A stretch of 64,000 nt of DNA from Sediminibacterium sp. (GCA_028687975.1 JAQTZD010000003.1:1-64000), one strand, 5' to 3'; counted from the stretch's first letter, positions 8,109 through 17,067 are shown. Made by a program: numbers and translations. Notes: generated from the letters alone by a model not told the origin.

Positions 8109-8795
8109 ATGTCCTATTTTCAGTTCCACCCATTGGCAGCAGCACTCCTGATGATATTCGTGTTCAACAGTATTGGCTGCAGCAGCATAAACAAAAAGAG
8201 CGAACAGGAATCCATTGCAATAGATCCGCTTCAAGTGTTATTGGAAGGTAATAAGCGTTTTGCCAAAATGAAGCCGGTACACCCCGATGAGGACGTCTAC
8301 AGGCTCAGATCGGTAACCAGGGAGCAACATCCATTTGCTGTAATTGTGTCCTGTTCAGATAGCAGGGTGTCGCCCGAACTGATTTTTGATCAGGGAATCG
8401 GAGACTTGTTTATCATCAGAACTGCAGGAAATATTCTTGGCAATATCGGGCTGGGCAGCATAGAATATGCAGTTGAACACCTGCATGTAAAACTGATCAT
8501 GGTACTGGGGCATGAAAGGTGCGGAGCAGTGAGTGCATTTGTACAGGGAGAAAAAGTTCCCGGACATATCAGGGATATTATCGATAGCCTAAAGCAGGAA
8601 ATCGAAATCAAAGCAATCCCCTATACCGACCCCAACAGGCTGAACGATTGCATAAATGCCAATGTAGAACACGGCATCCGGCAACTGACTACTCAGTCTG
8701 AGATTATACGCGAAAAAGTAGAGGAAAAAGAATTACGAATTGTGGGCGGAATATATAACCTCGACAACCTGAGAGTGAAACTCATCCACCAGTAA
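8109..8795 (+). CDS. beta-carbonic anhydrase, predicted lipoprotein
   Basis: CSDSR and GHERCGAV zinc motifs; N-terminal hydrophobic segment ending NSIGC. Confidence 0.88.
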   Translation: MSYFQFHPLAAALLMIFVFNSIGCSSINKKSEQESIAIDPLQVLLEGNKRFAKMKPVHPDEDVYRLRSVTREQHPFAVIVSCSDSRVSPELIFDQGIGDLFIIRTAGNILGNIGLGSIEYAVEHLHVKLIMVLGHERCGAVSAFVQGEKVPGHIRDIIDSLKQEIEIKAIPYTDPNRLNDCINANVEHGIRQLTTQSEIIREKVEEKELRIVGGIYNLDNLRVKLIHQ

Positions 8796-8870
8796 GCGGA
8801 GCAGCCGCTTGTTCTTTCAGAAGGTTTAATTTGATCAACTCCGTAATATTTCAGTAAATTGAAAAAAAAG

Positions 8871-10031
8871 ATGAAGCTGTTCCTGAAATACCTGGGTCTG
8901 TTCCTACTGATTGCCCTGATTGCATTTTTTGCATTTGCACCCCGCTTTTTTGATGAATCCATGAACAAAGTGACGCTCAAAGTGGACCATCCGGAAAAAC
9001 CTGTATGGTACGACTCCATTCCTTTCATCGCAGACCTGCACTGTGATGCGTTGCTTTGGGACAGGGATAATCTTAAAAAGCACAGTTACGGGCATGTGGA
9101 TATTCCCCGTATGCAGGAGGCCAACATGGCATTTCAGGCATTTACCATTGTAAGTAAAACCCCCAGGGGAATCAATATTGAACAGAACAGCGATGAAACC
9201 GACCAGATTGCATTGCTGAGTTTTGCGCAGCTCCGCAGTCCAGAAGACTGGTTCAGCGTTAAAAAAAGAGCCCTGCACCAAACAAAGGAACTGTATAAAA
9301 CAGCAGAACAATCCAAGGGAAATTTCAGGGTGATTACCAGCAGGGAAAACCTGGAGCACTACATACAAAACAGGGCAGGTAACAGGTCGTTAACTGCCGG
9401 AATGCTCGGAATTGAAGGTGCTCATTGCCTCAACAACGAACTCAGCAACCTGAAGGAATTTTATGCTGCAGGTGTACGGTACATTGGTCTTGCACATTTC
9501 TTCGACAATGCCTGGGCAGGATCTGCACATGGCATGGTTAAAGGAGGACTTACCGAAAAAGGCAGGCAACTGGTGCGTGCCATGGACAGCATGCATGTGA
9601 TCATTGATATTGCACATTCATCTGCCAAAACCATTGATGATGTTTTTGCACTCACCAACAGCCCGGTGATCATTTCTCATACCGGAATAAAAGGGGTATG
9701 CGATAACAACCGCAACCTCTCCGACAAGCACCTGCTGGAAATGGGCCGGCGCAACGGGTTGGTGGGCATCGGTCTTTGGGAAACTGCGGTATGCGGAACA
9801 GATGCAGCAGCTACAGCAAAGAGCATTCGCTATGTAGCAGATAAAATTGGCGTAGACAAAGTGGCCCTGGGCTCTGATTTTGATGGGGCAATCGGTACCC
9901 ACTTCGACGTTACTGGTTTGCCGCTGATCGTAAATGCCTTGCTGAAAGAAGGTTTCAGCAAAGAAGATATTTACCGGATCATGGGCGGCAATGTGCGCGA
10001 TTTCCTGTTGAGAAATCTTCCGGCAAAATAA
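8871..10031 (+). CDS. membrane dipeptidase (peptidase M19)
   Basis: DLHCDALLW, GIEGAHCL, ISHTGIKGVC and GSDFDGA motifs; TTG at 8859 is an alternative start. Confidence 0.9.
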   Translation: MKLFLKYLGLFLLIALIAFFAFAPRFFDESMNKVTLKVDHPEKPVWYDSIPFIADLHCDALLWDRDNLKKHSYGHVDIPRMQEANMAFQAFTIVSKTPRGINIEQNSDETDQIALLSFAQLRSPEDWFSVKKRALHQTKELYKTAEQSKGNFRVITSRENLEHYIQNRAGNRSLTAGMLGIEGAHCLNNELSNLKEFYAAGVRYIGLAHFFDNAWAGSAHGMVKGGLTEKGRQLVRAMDSMHVIIDIAHSSAKTIDDVFALTNSPVIISHTGIKGVCDNNRNLSDKHLLEMGRRNGLVGIGLWETAVCGTDAAATAKSIRYVADKIGVDKVALGSDFDGAIGTHFDVTGLPLIVNALLKEGFSKEDIYRIMGGNVRDFLLRNLPAK

Positions 10032-10047
10032 AGCACTTTTTATCCGG

Positions 10048-10138
10048 CTGCTGCTTCGTATAAGGATTGATGAATGAACCCGTACAAACAGGTTCATTCA
10101 TCAATTCATCGGCTATACGGATTAGCAGCAGTTTTTTT
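10048..10138 (+). terminator. large compound hairpin plus T7 run
   Basis: Nested stems CTGCTGC/GCAGCAG, CGTATA/TATACG and perfect 14-bp TTGATGAATGAACC/GGTTCATTCATCAA, followed by TTTTTTT. Confidence 0.7.
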
Positions 10139-10340
10139 GACCGGATGCCTCGTTGCTCTTCACACCAGCCTTGTCCAGGATCAGTTCCAGCGGACAAAAA
10201 CGGGTAAACGAAGATTGCAACAGGTTCAGGCCTACAAACACGCCCAGCCACAAAAATTTAATACTTACAAAATAAGCCAGTGAAACACTGATCAGTACAA
10301 AACTGCCTGCAACGGCACGAACAATTCTTTCTTTTGTCAT
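10122..10340 (-). CDS. DUF2892 / YgaP-family membrane protein
   Basis: MTKERIVRAVAG..., GLNLLQSSFTRFCPLELIL signature. Confidence 0.8.
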   Translation of the reverse strand: MTKERIVRAVAGSFVLISVSLAYFVSIKFLWLGVFVGLNLLQSSFTRFCPLELILDKAGVKSNEASGQKNCC

Positions 10341-10347
10341 AATGAAT

Positions 10348-10656
10348 TTAATTAGAGGTTTTTTCAACAGGCATTACAAATGCCCTGATCGGAAAATCGC
10401 CAGGAAATTCCTGGTTATATTGATTAATTAATGTAAGTGCGTGATCCGCATTCTCTTCTCCCGTAAAGGAGAAGAGAAATATGGAGTCAAATTTTGCGTC
10501 ACCGGAGCTAAACCAGTTATCGAGCAGGTATTTATCCGATCCGTTTTTAAATCCAATCGTATCGGTAGCACTGTATACCCTGATATCGGCCTTTTTGAAA
10601 ATGGCTGCAACGATTTCGGCAGATTCCTTCAACGCTGTTACAAATAATAATTTCAT
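10348..10656 (-). CDS. conserved hypothetical protein, possibly PII-like/ferredoxin-like fold
   Basis: 102-aa ORF 10 bp after the RND gene, co-directional; MKLLFVTALKESAEIVAAIFKKADIRVYSATDTIGF resembles PII-type N-termini (weak). Confidence 0.65.
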   Translation of the reverse strand: MKLLFVTALKESAEIVAAIFKKADIRVYSATDTIGFKNGSDKYLLDNWFSSGDAKFDSIFLFSFTGEENADHALTLINQYNQEFPGDFPIRAFVMPVEKTSN

Positions 10657-10666
10657 AGTCGTTTGT

Positions 10667-13600
10667 TTATTTGGTTTTTCCCCGCATCATTTTGTAATAC
10701 AGCAGCGGAACAACCAATAAGGTTAAGAATGTAGAGGTAATGGTACCGCCCATCAGTGAGATGGCCAATCCCTGGAACACCGGATCAAATAAGATAATCA
10801 CTGCACCCAGTACCACCGCTCCCGCTGTTAATAAGATCGGAGTAGTTCTTACAGCTCCGGCCTCGATGATGGATTGCTTTAACGGAATACCTTCCTTCAA
10901 CCGGATATTGATGAAGTCGATCAACAACACCGAGTTCCTTACCATCACCCCCGCCAGTGCAATAAAACCAATCATAGACGTAGCAGTGAAATAGGCACCC
11001 ATTATCCAGTGACCGGCCAGAATACCGATCAGTGAAAGCGGTATGGCGGCAAGCATCACCAAAGGCACGGTGAAGTTCTGAAACCAACCCACAATCAACA
11101 TATAGATGATCAGAATTACAGCGGCAAAAGCAATACCCAGATCGCGGAACACTTCGTAAGTGATCTGCCATTCACCATCCCATTTCAACGAATACTCATC
11201 GGTGTTGGTGGGCTGGCTGGTATATTCTTCTTTCAGTACCAGGTATCCTTCGGGCAGTTTTATATTTTTCAAACTGTCCGACATAGCAGACATGGCATAG
11301 AAAGGACTCTCCAGCTTACCGGCCATATCGGCCAGCACGTACACCACTTCCTTCTGGTTCTTCCGGTAAATACTCTTGTCTTTGATCACTGTACTTACTT
11401 TTACCAGATTCCTGAGCGGCACCATATTACCCTGCATTCCTTTTACCTGCAGATCCAGCACCTGATTGATGCTGCCCTTCTCTGCATCTTTGAGTTGCAA
11501 CTGAATCGGTACCTGGCTGAAAGCAGCAGGCTGATTCAGTTTACCGGCTGTGGTACCAGACAATGCACCCTGTATGGTTGCAGTAATCTGAGCGGCGGCC
11601 ACACCATTCAGCATGGCTTTTTCCTTATCCACAGACAGTTTATACTCTTTCTGATCGTCTTCCATCTGCCAGTCTACATCCACTACATCCGTTGTTGTGT
11701 TCATCAGCTGCTTTACCTGTTCGGCAATGGCAATCTGCTGTTCATAGTCCGGGCCATAAATTTCTGCGACCATGGTAGACAGTACAGGAGGACCCGGAGG
11801 AACTTCCACCACTTTTACATTGGCGTTGTAGCGGGCACCGATTTTTTGCAGGGGCTCACGCATTTCTTTTGCAATATCATGACTCTGAATACTGCGTTCG
11901 GTTTTATCTACCAGATTTACCTGGATATCTGCTACATGTTCCCCCCTTCTTAAATCGTAATGGCGAACCAGTCCGTTAAAACTGATGGGAGCTGATGTTC
12001 CCACATAGCCCTGATAATTCCTCACCATCGGCTGTGCAGATACGTATTGCGCAATATCAGCGGCAACAGCCTGTGTTTTCTCGAGGGTAGATCCTTCGGG
12101 CATATCAATGACTACCTGAAATTCATTCTTATTATCGAAAGGAAGCATTTTTACCGCTACCTGCTTGCTGGTGATCAGTAAAGTGGACCCAAGCAACACT
12201 ACTACAGTACCCATAATAAAGGCCCAACGCTTCCACCTGGTTTCCAGCATCGGATGAATAAACCGGTAGTATATTTTATAGATGCCAGTTTCTTCCAGTA
12301 CGGTTCCTTTGGTTTCCTCATGTGCAACACCCTTCTTCTCTTTTTCGCGCAGGAAGATATAACCCAGGTATGGTGTCAGTGTTAATGCTACGATCAGAGA
12401 AAGCAGCATGGCAATGGCAGCTCCGATTGGCATCGGACTCATATAGGGCCCCATCATACCGGATACAAATGCCATCGGCAACACGGCTGCAACCACTGTG
12501 AACGTGGCCAGTATGGTAGGATTACCCACTTCGTTGATGGCATAGATAGCAGCCTGTAATGGCGGCAGTTTACGCATCTTGAAATGGCGGTGCATATTTT
12601 CTGCAATGATGATGGAATCATCCACTACAATACCCGTAATAAATACCAGTGCAAACAGGGTAATTCTGTTCAGTGTATAATCCATGAAATAGTAACTGAA
12701 CAATGTTAGTGCAAATGTCACCGGCACGGAAAGGAATACCACCAATCCGCCTCTCCATCCCATGGCCAGCATCACAAAGAGCGTAACCACTACAATGGAA
12801 ATAAACAGGTGGAACAACAATTCACTTACTTTATGAGAAGCAGAATCGCCATAGTTTCTTGTTTCTGAAACCTGCACATCTGAAGGAATCAAATCCTTTT
12901 TCAGGTGTTCTACTTTTTCTTTAATTGCGGTGGAGAGCCGCATAGCATCCGCTCCGGATTTTTTGGCCACGGCAAGTGTTACTGCCGGATAAGCAGACTT
13001 GAAGTGGTTTGCACCGGCTGTATCGGCCTTACCATATCCAAAGAACACATACTGAGCAGCCGTAGACGGTGCTTCCTCTACCTGAGCCACCTGGTTCAGG
13101 TAAACAGGCTGTCCGCCTTTTAAGCCCACTACTAGTTTGGCCACATCTTCTGCTGTATTCAGGAAATCACCGGTTTGAATGGTGAATGCAGAATCATTGT
13201 GAATCAGTTTGCCCGCTTCGGTCTGCACATTTCCGGCCTGGATTGCCTGGGTAATACCCAGCAGATCTACACCATTCAGCGCCATCAGCGATTTATCCAA
13301 TTCCACTTTTACTTCTCTGTTTCTGCCACCGGTAACAGATACTTCGGCCACATCGGAAACCTTCTTGATTTCATTGGCCAGTTCCTGTCCGATCAACTTC
13401 AACCGATAGTCGTCGTAGTTTTCTCCCCAAAGGGTAAGCCCCAGTACCGGTACATCATCAATGGCCCTGGGCTTCACCAATGGCATGGTTACCCCCTGCG
13501 GCATGGCATCCATATGCTTCATGATTTCACTGTACAGTTTCACCAGCGACTTCTCAACATCTTCTCCCACATAAAACTGTACAATCAGCATCACCTGACC

Positions 13601-13873
13601 CTGCATGGAAGTAGAGTAAACATATTCCACGCCCTTAATATTAGAAATGAATTTTTCCATCGGAGCCGCAATCTTGGTTTCCACTTCCTTAGGATTTGCA
13701 CCCGGATAACCGATAAAGATATCGGCCATAGGAACCTGGATCTGCGGTTCTTCTTCGCGGGGAATCAGCATCGTGCTGTATCCGCCAATCAGCAGGAAAG
13801 CTACCATCAGCAGGATGGTCAGTTTCGACTGCAAAAAACCTTTTGCTATATTACCTGATAAACCTTTTTCCAT
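10667..13873 (-). CDS. efflux RND transporter permease subunit
   Basis: 1068 aa, RND TM pattern, GIVVDDSIIIAENMHRH and PREEEPQIQVP motifs. Confidence 0.95.
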   Translation of the reverse strand: MEKGLSGNIAKGFLQSKLTILLMVAFLLIGGYSTMLIPREEEPQIQVPMADIFIGYPGANPKEVETKIAAPMEKFISNIKGVEYVYSTSMQGQVMLIVQFYVGEDVEKSLVKLYSEIMKHMDAMPQGVTMPLVKPRAIDDVPVLGLTLWGENYDDYRLKLIGQELANEIKKVSDVAEVSVTGGRNREVKVELDKSLMALNGVDLLGITQAIQAGNVQTEAGKLIHNDSAFTIQTGDFLNTAEDVAKLVVGLKGGQPVYLNQVAQVEEAPSTAAQYVFFGYGKADTAGANHFKSAYPAVTLAVAKKSGADAMRLSTAIKEKVEHLKKDLIPSDVQVSETRNYGDSASHKVSELLFHLFISIVVVTLFVMLAMGWRGGLVVFLSVPVTFALTLFSYYFMDYTLNRITLFALVFITGIVVDDSIIIAENMHRHFKMRKLPPLQAAIYAINEVGNPTILATFTVVAAVLPMAFVSGMMGPYMSPMPIGAAIAMLLSLIVALTLTPYLGYIFLREKEKKGVAHEETKGTVLEETGIYKIYYRFIHPMLETRWKRWAFIMGTVVVLLGSTLLITSKQVAVKMLPFDNKNEFQVVIDMPEGSTLEKTQAVAADIAQYVSAQPMVRNYQGYVGTSAPISFNGLVRHYDLRRGEHVADIQVNLVDKTERSIQSHDIAKEMREPLQKIGARYNANVKVVEVPPGPPVLSTMVAEIYGPDYEQQIAIAEQVKQLMNTTTDVVDVDWQMEDDQKEYKLSVDKEKAMLNGVAAAQITATIQGALSGTTAGKLNQPAAFSQVPIQLQLKDAEKGSINQVLDLQVKGMQGNMVPLRNLVKVSTVIKDKSIYRKNQKEVVYVLADMAGKLESPFYAMSAMSDSLKNIKLPEGYLVLKEEYTSQPTNTDEYSLKWDGEWQITYEVFRDLGIAFAAVILIIYMLIVGWFQNFTVPLVMLAAIPLSLIGILAGHWIMGAYFTATSMIGFIALAGVMVRNSVLLIDFINIRLKEGIPLKQSIIEAGAVRTTPILLTAGAVVLGAVIILFDPVFQGLAISLMGGTITSTFLTLLVVPLLYYKMMRGKTK

Positions 13874-13879
13874 TACTGA

Positions 13880-14980
13880 TTATTTAATTTTTACCGGAGC
13901 ACCGTTATACAATCTGCCTTCTGCGGAAAGAATATATTGTTCATCCTTTGCCAGTCCGGAAAGCACTTCTGCCTGATCTCCTGTTGTTTTACCCAGTCTC
14001 ACCCAACGCAGCAATGCGGTGTTCTGAGAACTGATGGTATACACACCGGTCAGCTGGTCGCGGTGAACAAAGGCGCTCACCGGAATCATTACTGCTCCGG
14101 ATTCACTGGAAACAGCTGTGGATACCCCTTTTACAGGAAACTGCACATGCACAAACATGCCTGCATATACTTGTTTGGTATCGGCCGGAATAGAAATCTT
14201 CACGATATACTGACCACCCGAAAACTGGGAAGAAGGATTCAGCTGAATGATTTTTCCTTCAATGTTTTTTTCTGCAGAGGCAATTTTCAATATGGCAGGA
14301 TCACCGAGTTTCAGGGAACCAATCTGATTCTCTGCAACAGATGCGCTCACCTGCAGACTTCCTGCCTGCTCAATGGTCAGCACCGGCATACCCGGAGTAG
14401 CCATACTTCCTGCGTCCATCATTTTCTGCGTTACGATTCCTGCAAACGGAGCAGTAACCGTGGTATAGGAAAGATTGGCAGACACTTCGTTCTTCATTTG
14501 CCTGGCTGCTTCTGCGGCTGCTTTAGCAGACTGATACTGCAGGGTTACCTGGTCCAGTTCTTTTGCAGATGCGCTCTGTTGTTTGTACAAAGTAGTGAAC
14601 CGATCATAATCTTTTTTGGCATTGCTCAGGGCAGCTTCTGCCTGTGCAATCATCGCATCTGTTTGTGCACGCTTTGCATGAATATCGGCACTGTTCACTG
14701 CAAACAGCAGCTGACCGGCTCTTACCCGATCACCCACTTTCACCGGCATTTGGGTAATATATCCCATTGCGCGGGTACTGATGTTTGCAGAATGCGCAGC
14801 TTCCACCTGGCCACTGGCTTCAATCCAACCGCTCGCAGCAGCACCACCGGGGCTGGCAACAGTTACCATAACAGGCGCCTGTTCTTTTACAACTTTATTT
14901 TCTTCCTTACCCGAGCAACCAACCATCGCAACTGTGGCAGTGAGTGCTGTAAGGGCTATTGTGATTTTTCTAAATAACAT
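13880..14980 (-). CDS. efflux RND transporter periplasmic adaptor subunit
   Basis: Lipobox MVGCSG; barrel-sandwich hybrid (VGDRVRAGQLLF) and coiled-coil hairpin. Confidence 0.93.
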   Translation of the reverse strand: MLFRKITIALTALTATVAMVGCSGKEENKVVKEQAPVMVTVASPGGAAASGWIEASGQVEAAHSANISTRAMGYITQMPVKVGDRVRAGQLLFAVNSADIHAKRAQTDAMIAQAEAALSNAKKDYDRFTTLYKQQSASAKELDQVTLQYQSAKAAAEAARQMKNEVSANLSYTTVTAPFAGIVTQKMMDAGSMATPGMPVLTIEQAGSLQVSASVAENQIGSLKLGDPAILKIASAEKNIEGKIIQLNPSSQFSGGQYIVKISIPADTKQVYAGMFVHVQFPVKGVSTAVSSESGAVMIPVSAFVHRDQLTGVYTISSQNTALLRWVRLGKTTGDQAEVLSGLAKDEQYILSAEGRLYNGAPVKIK

Positions 14981-15002
14981 ATGATCCTTTTTTGAAGTGA
15001 TT

Positions 15003-16316
15003 TTATTGATTGGTTGTTAAGAATTGTAAATAGGTAGCTGTATTCTTTTGCATGAATATGGCCTGTGCCTTCAGCATCTTTTGCTGCGACAGCTGTGTCT
15101 GGGCCATCAGCAGATCGGTGGTATTCGCCAAACCCTGCTGGTACCTGTTCTGCATAATTCGCAGCGATTCTGCAGCCTGTTCAACTGCCTTGGTCTGCTG
15201 GCTGATCCGGTAACGGGTATCCGCAAGTTGTGTTTGCGTTTTCCTGATTTCCACATCGCTTTTTGCCAGCATATCCTGCAGCTGTTCCTGTAATTTATTT
15301 TTCTCCAGTTGCTGGGTAGCTTTTTTATTTTTCGCCTGGTTGCCTTTAAAAATATCCCATGACAACTGAATACCTGCCAGGTAAGAATTGGCGCCAAATC
15401 CGAACATGGATTTATCGTTGTACTGATAGTTGGCAAAACCATTCAGTTTGGGCGCCATCGACATAGATGTACTCTTAATGGCCATATCGTAGGCAGATAC
15501 TGCAGCAGACATGGCTTTAAAGTCGGCTCTGTCGGCAGATACGGATGCTGCGGTTGCGGCAGGTACATCAATCACTACCGGTTCTGTGGTATAAACAACT
15601 CCACCGGGTGTATTCATCAGCAGACTAAGCTGATCAGAAATGGTTTTTATCTGTGAACGGGCTTCTGCAAGATTGGTTTCCGCAGCTTTTACCTGAACTT
15701 CCACATTCAGGAGATCCGATTGCTGCATCAGGCCCTGCTGGTAGCGATCGTTCGTAAAGCGATGAATTTCCTGAACGGTTTTCAGGGCCTCCTCCAGCAC
15801 TTTCACTACTTCATAGGTAAACTCCAGCTGCAGATACGTGTTGGTCACCTGCATTTCCACCGCTTCACGGGTTCTTTTTGTTTGATAACCATATACCTCA
15901 GTCTGTTTGGAAGCAGCTTTACGCATATAGTTGAGATCGGGGTTGAACAGGGGTTGCTGCACACTCAACTGGGTCATGATATTGGGTGTTGCACCCGGGT
16001 TATTCAGCAATGCAGGATTAAAATCTGCCTGCTGCACATTGGCCTGTTGCAGTTTAAAACCAAAAGCATTCAGGGGCTGGTTGGTGGTAAATCCGGTATA
16101 AGACAGGTTTACCTGTGGCAGCCAGATTGCCTCCGTTTGTTTAAACTGAGACTGTGCAATTTTTTCGTCGTTCACTGCCAGGCTGATTTGCCTGTTCTTT
16201 TCCTGTGCCAGCCGGATGGCATCTCCCAAAACCAGTTTTTGAACCTGCTCCTGTGCGTTACCGCCCAATGCAGCGATCAGCAGCAGCGCTAACAGTAATT
16301 TCCTTTTATATACCAT
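15003..16316 (-). CDS. TolC family outer membrane efflux protein
   Basis: Two-repeat TolC architecture (LGDAIRLAQEKNRQISLA..., NRYQQGLANTTDLLMAQTQL). Confidence 0.93.
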   Translation of the reverse strand: MVYKRKLLLALLLIAALGGNAQEQVQKLVLGDAIRLAQEKNRQISLAVNDEKIAQSQFKQTEAIWLPQVNLSYTGFTTNQPLNAFGFKLQQANVQQADFNPALLNNPGATPNIMTQLSVQQPLFNPDLNYMRKAASKQTEVYGYQTKRTREAVEMQVTNTYLQLEFTYEVVKVLEEALKTVQEIHRFTNDRYQQGLMQQSDLLNVEVQVKAAETNLAEARSQIKTISDQLSLLMNTPGGVVYTTEPVVIDVPAATAASVSADRADFKAMSAAVSAYDMAIKSTSMSMAPKLNGFANYQYNDKSMFGFGANSYLAGIQLSWDIFKGNQAKNKKATQQLEKNKLQEQLQDMLAKSDVEIRKTQTQLADTRYRISQQTKAVEQAAESLRIMQNRYQQGLANTTDLLMAQTQLSQQKMLKAQAIFMQKNTATYLQFLTTNQ

Positions 16317-16333
16317 ATGCTCATTTTATGATG

Positions 16334-16341
16334 CAAAACTA
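16334..16341 (-). promoter_or_regulatory. -7 box TAGTTTTG for the tolC-RND operon
   Basis: CAAAACTA on +; TAnnTTTG match 18 nt upstream of the ATG. Confidence 0.55.
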
Positions 16342-16362
16342 TCCCGCCCCAACCCCCTGCAG

Positions 16363-16378
16363 TGTAACTTATGTAACA
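16363..16378. promoter_or_regulatory. candidate Crp/Fnr-type site TGTAACTTATGTAACA in the tolC/crp divergent intergenic region
   Basis: Near-palindromic; 33 nt (centre to centre) from the tolC -7 box and 30 nt from the crp -7 box. Confidence 0.6.
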
Positions 16379-16396
16379 TTGGAAGCGACCATTCCC

Positions 16397-16404
16397 TAAC
16401 TTTG
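16397..16404 (+). promoter_or_regulatory. -7 box TAACTTTG for the Crp/Fnr gene
   Basis: TAnnTTTG match 18 nt upstream of ATG 16423. Confidence 0.55.
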
Positions 16405-16422
16405 ATTAAAAGCATTCAGCAC

Positions 16423-17067
16423 ATGACTCATCTGGAACAGTTAAAGGGCGTTTTTGAGCCGGAATTATTGCAGGAGATGGAACAATTTGGCATCTACCAG
16501 TCCTTTAAAGAAGGGGAATTGGTGATGGATTATGGCAAGTACATCCGCATGATGCCCATTGTATTGAAGGGTACTGTAAAAGTGCACCGGCTGGATGAAA
16601 ACAACAATGAAATTCTCCTCTATTATCTCTCCAGCAGCGAAAGTTGTTCTATGGCTTACAGTTGTTGTGTGGAAGCCAAAAAAAGCGAGGTGAAGGCGGT
16701 GGCAGAAGACGATGTGGAACTGATCGGCATTCCCCATGTAAAGCTGGATGAATGGCTCTGTAAATACCCCAGCTGGAAGAACTATGTGATGCGGAGTTTC
16801 AATGTAAGGTTTATTGAACTGCTGAAGTCGATCGAGAGCATTGCCTTTCATAAGCTGGACGAAAGGCTGATTTCTTACCTGAAAGAAAAACAACGCCTGA
16901 GCGGTTCCAGTGTAATCAAAGCTTCGCACAATACCATAGCAGACGAACTGGCTACCTCGCGGGTGGTCATTTCCCGTTTGCTGAAACAGCTGGAGAACAG
17001 TAAAAAAATCATTCTGTACCGGAATGAAATCAAGCTCCTCAGCGGATTCGAAACCCCGCTCAAGTAA
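16423..17067 (+). CDS. Crp/Fnr family transcriptional regulator
   Basis: cNMP-binding-like N-terminus and C-terminal HTH (SHNTIADELATSRVVISRLLKQLE); TTG 16402 lies inside the -7 box so ATG 16423 is preferred. Confidence 0.93.
   Translation: MTHLEQLKGVFEPELLQEMEQFGIYQSFKEGELVMDYGKYIRMMPIVLKGTVKVHRLDENNNEILLYYLSSSESCSMAYSCCVEAKKSEVKAVAEDDVELIGIPHVKLDEWLCKYPSWKNYVMRSFNVRFIELLKSIESIAFHKLDERLISYLKEKQRLSGSSVIKASHNTIADELATSRVVISRLLKQLENSKKIILYRNEIKLLSGFETPLK

Noticed and set aside
13937-14977. 346-aa ORF antisense to the RND adaptor gene
   Set aside because: Lies opposite a clear adaptor CDS; low-complexity His/Cys-rich translation typical of shadow ORFs
16402-16422. TTG start of the Crp/Fnr ORF
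   Set aside because: TTG lies inside the TAACTTTG -7 box; ATG 16423 gives a normal protein
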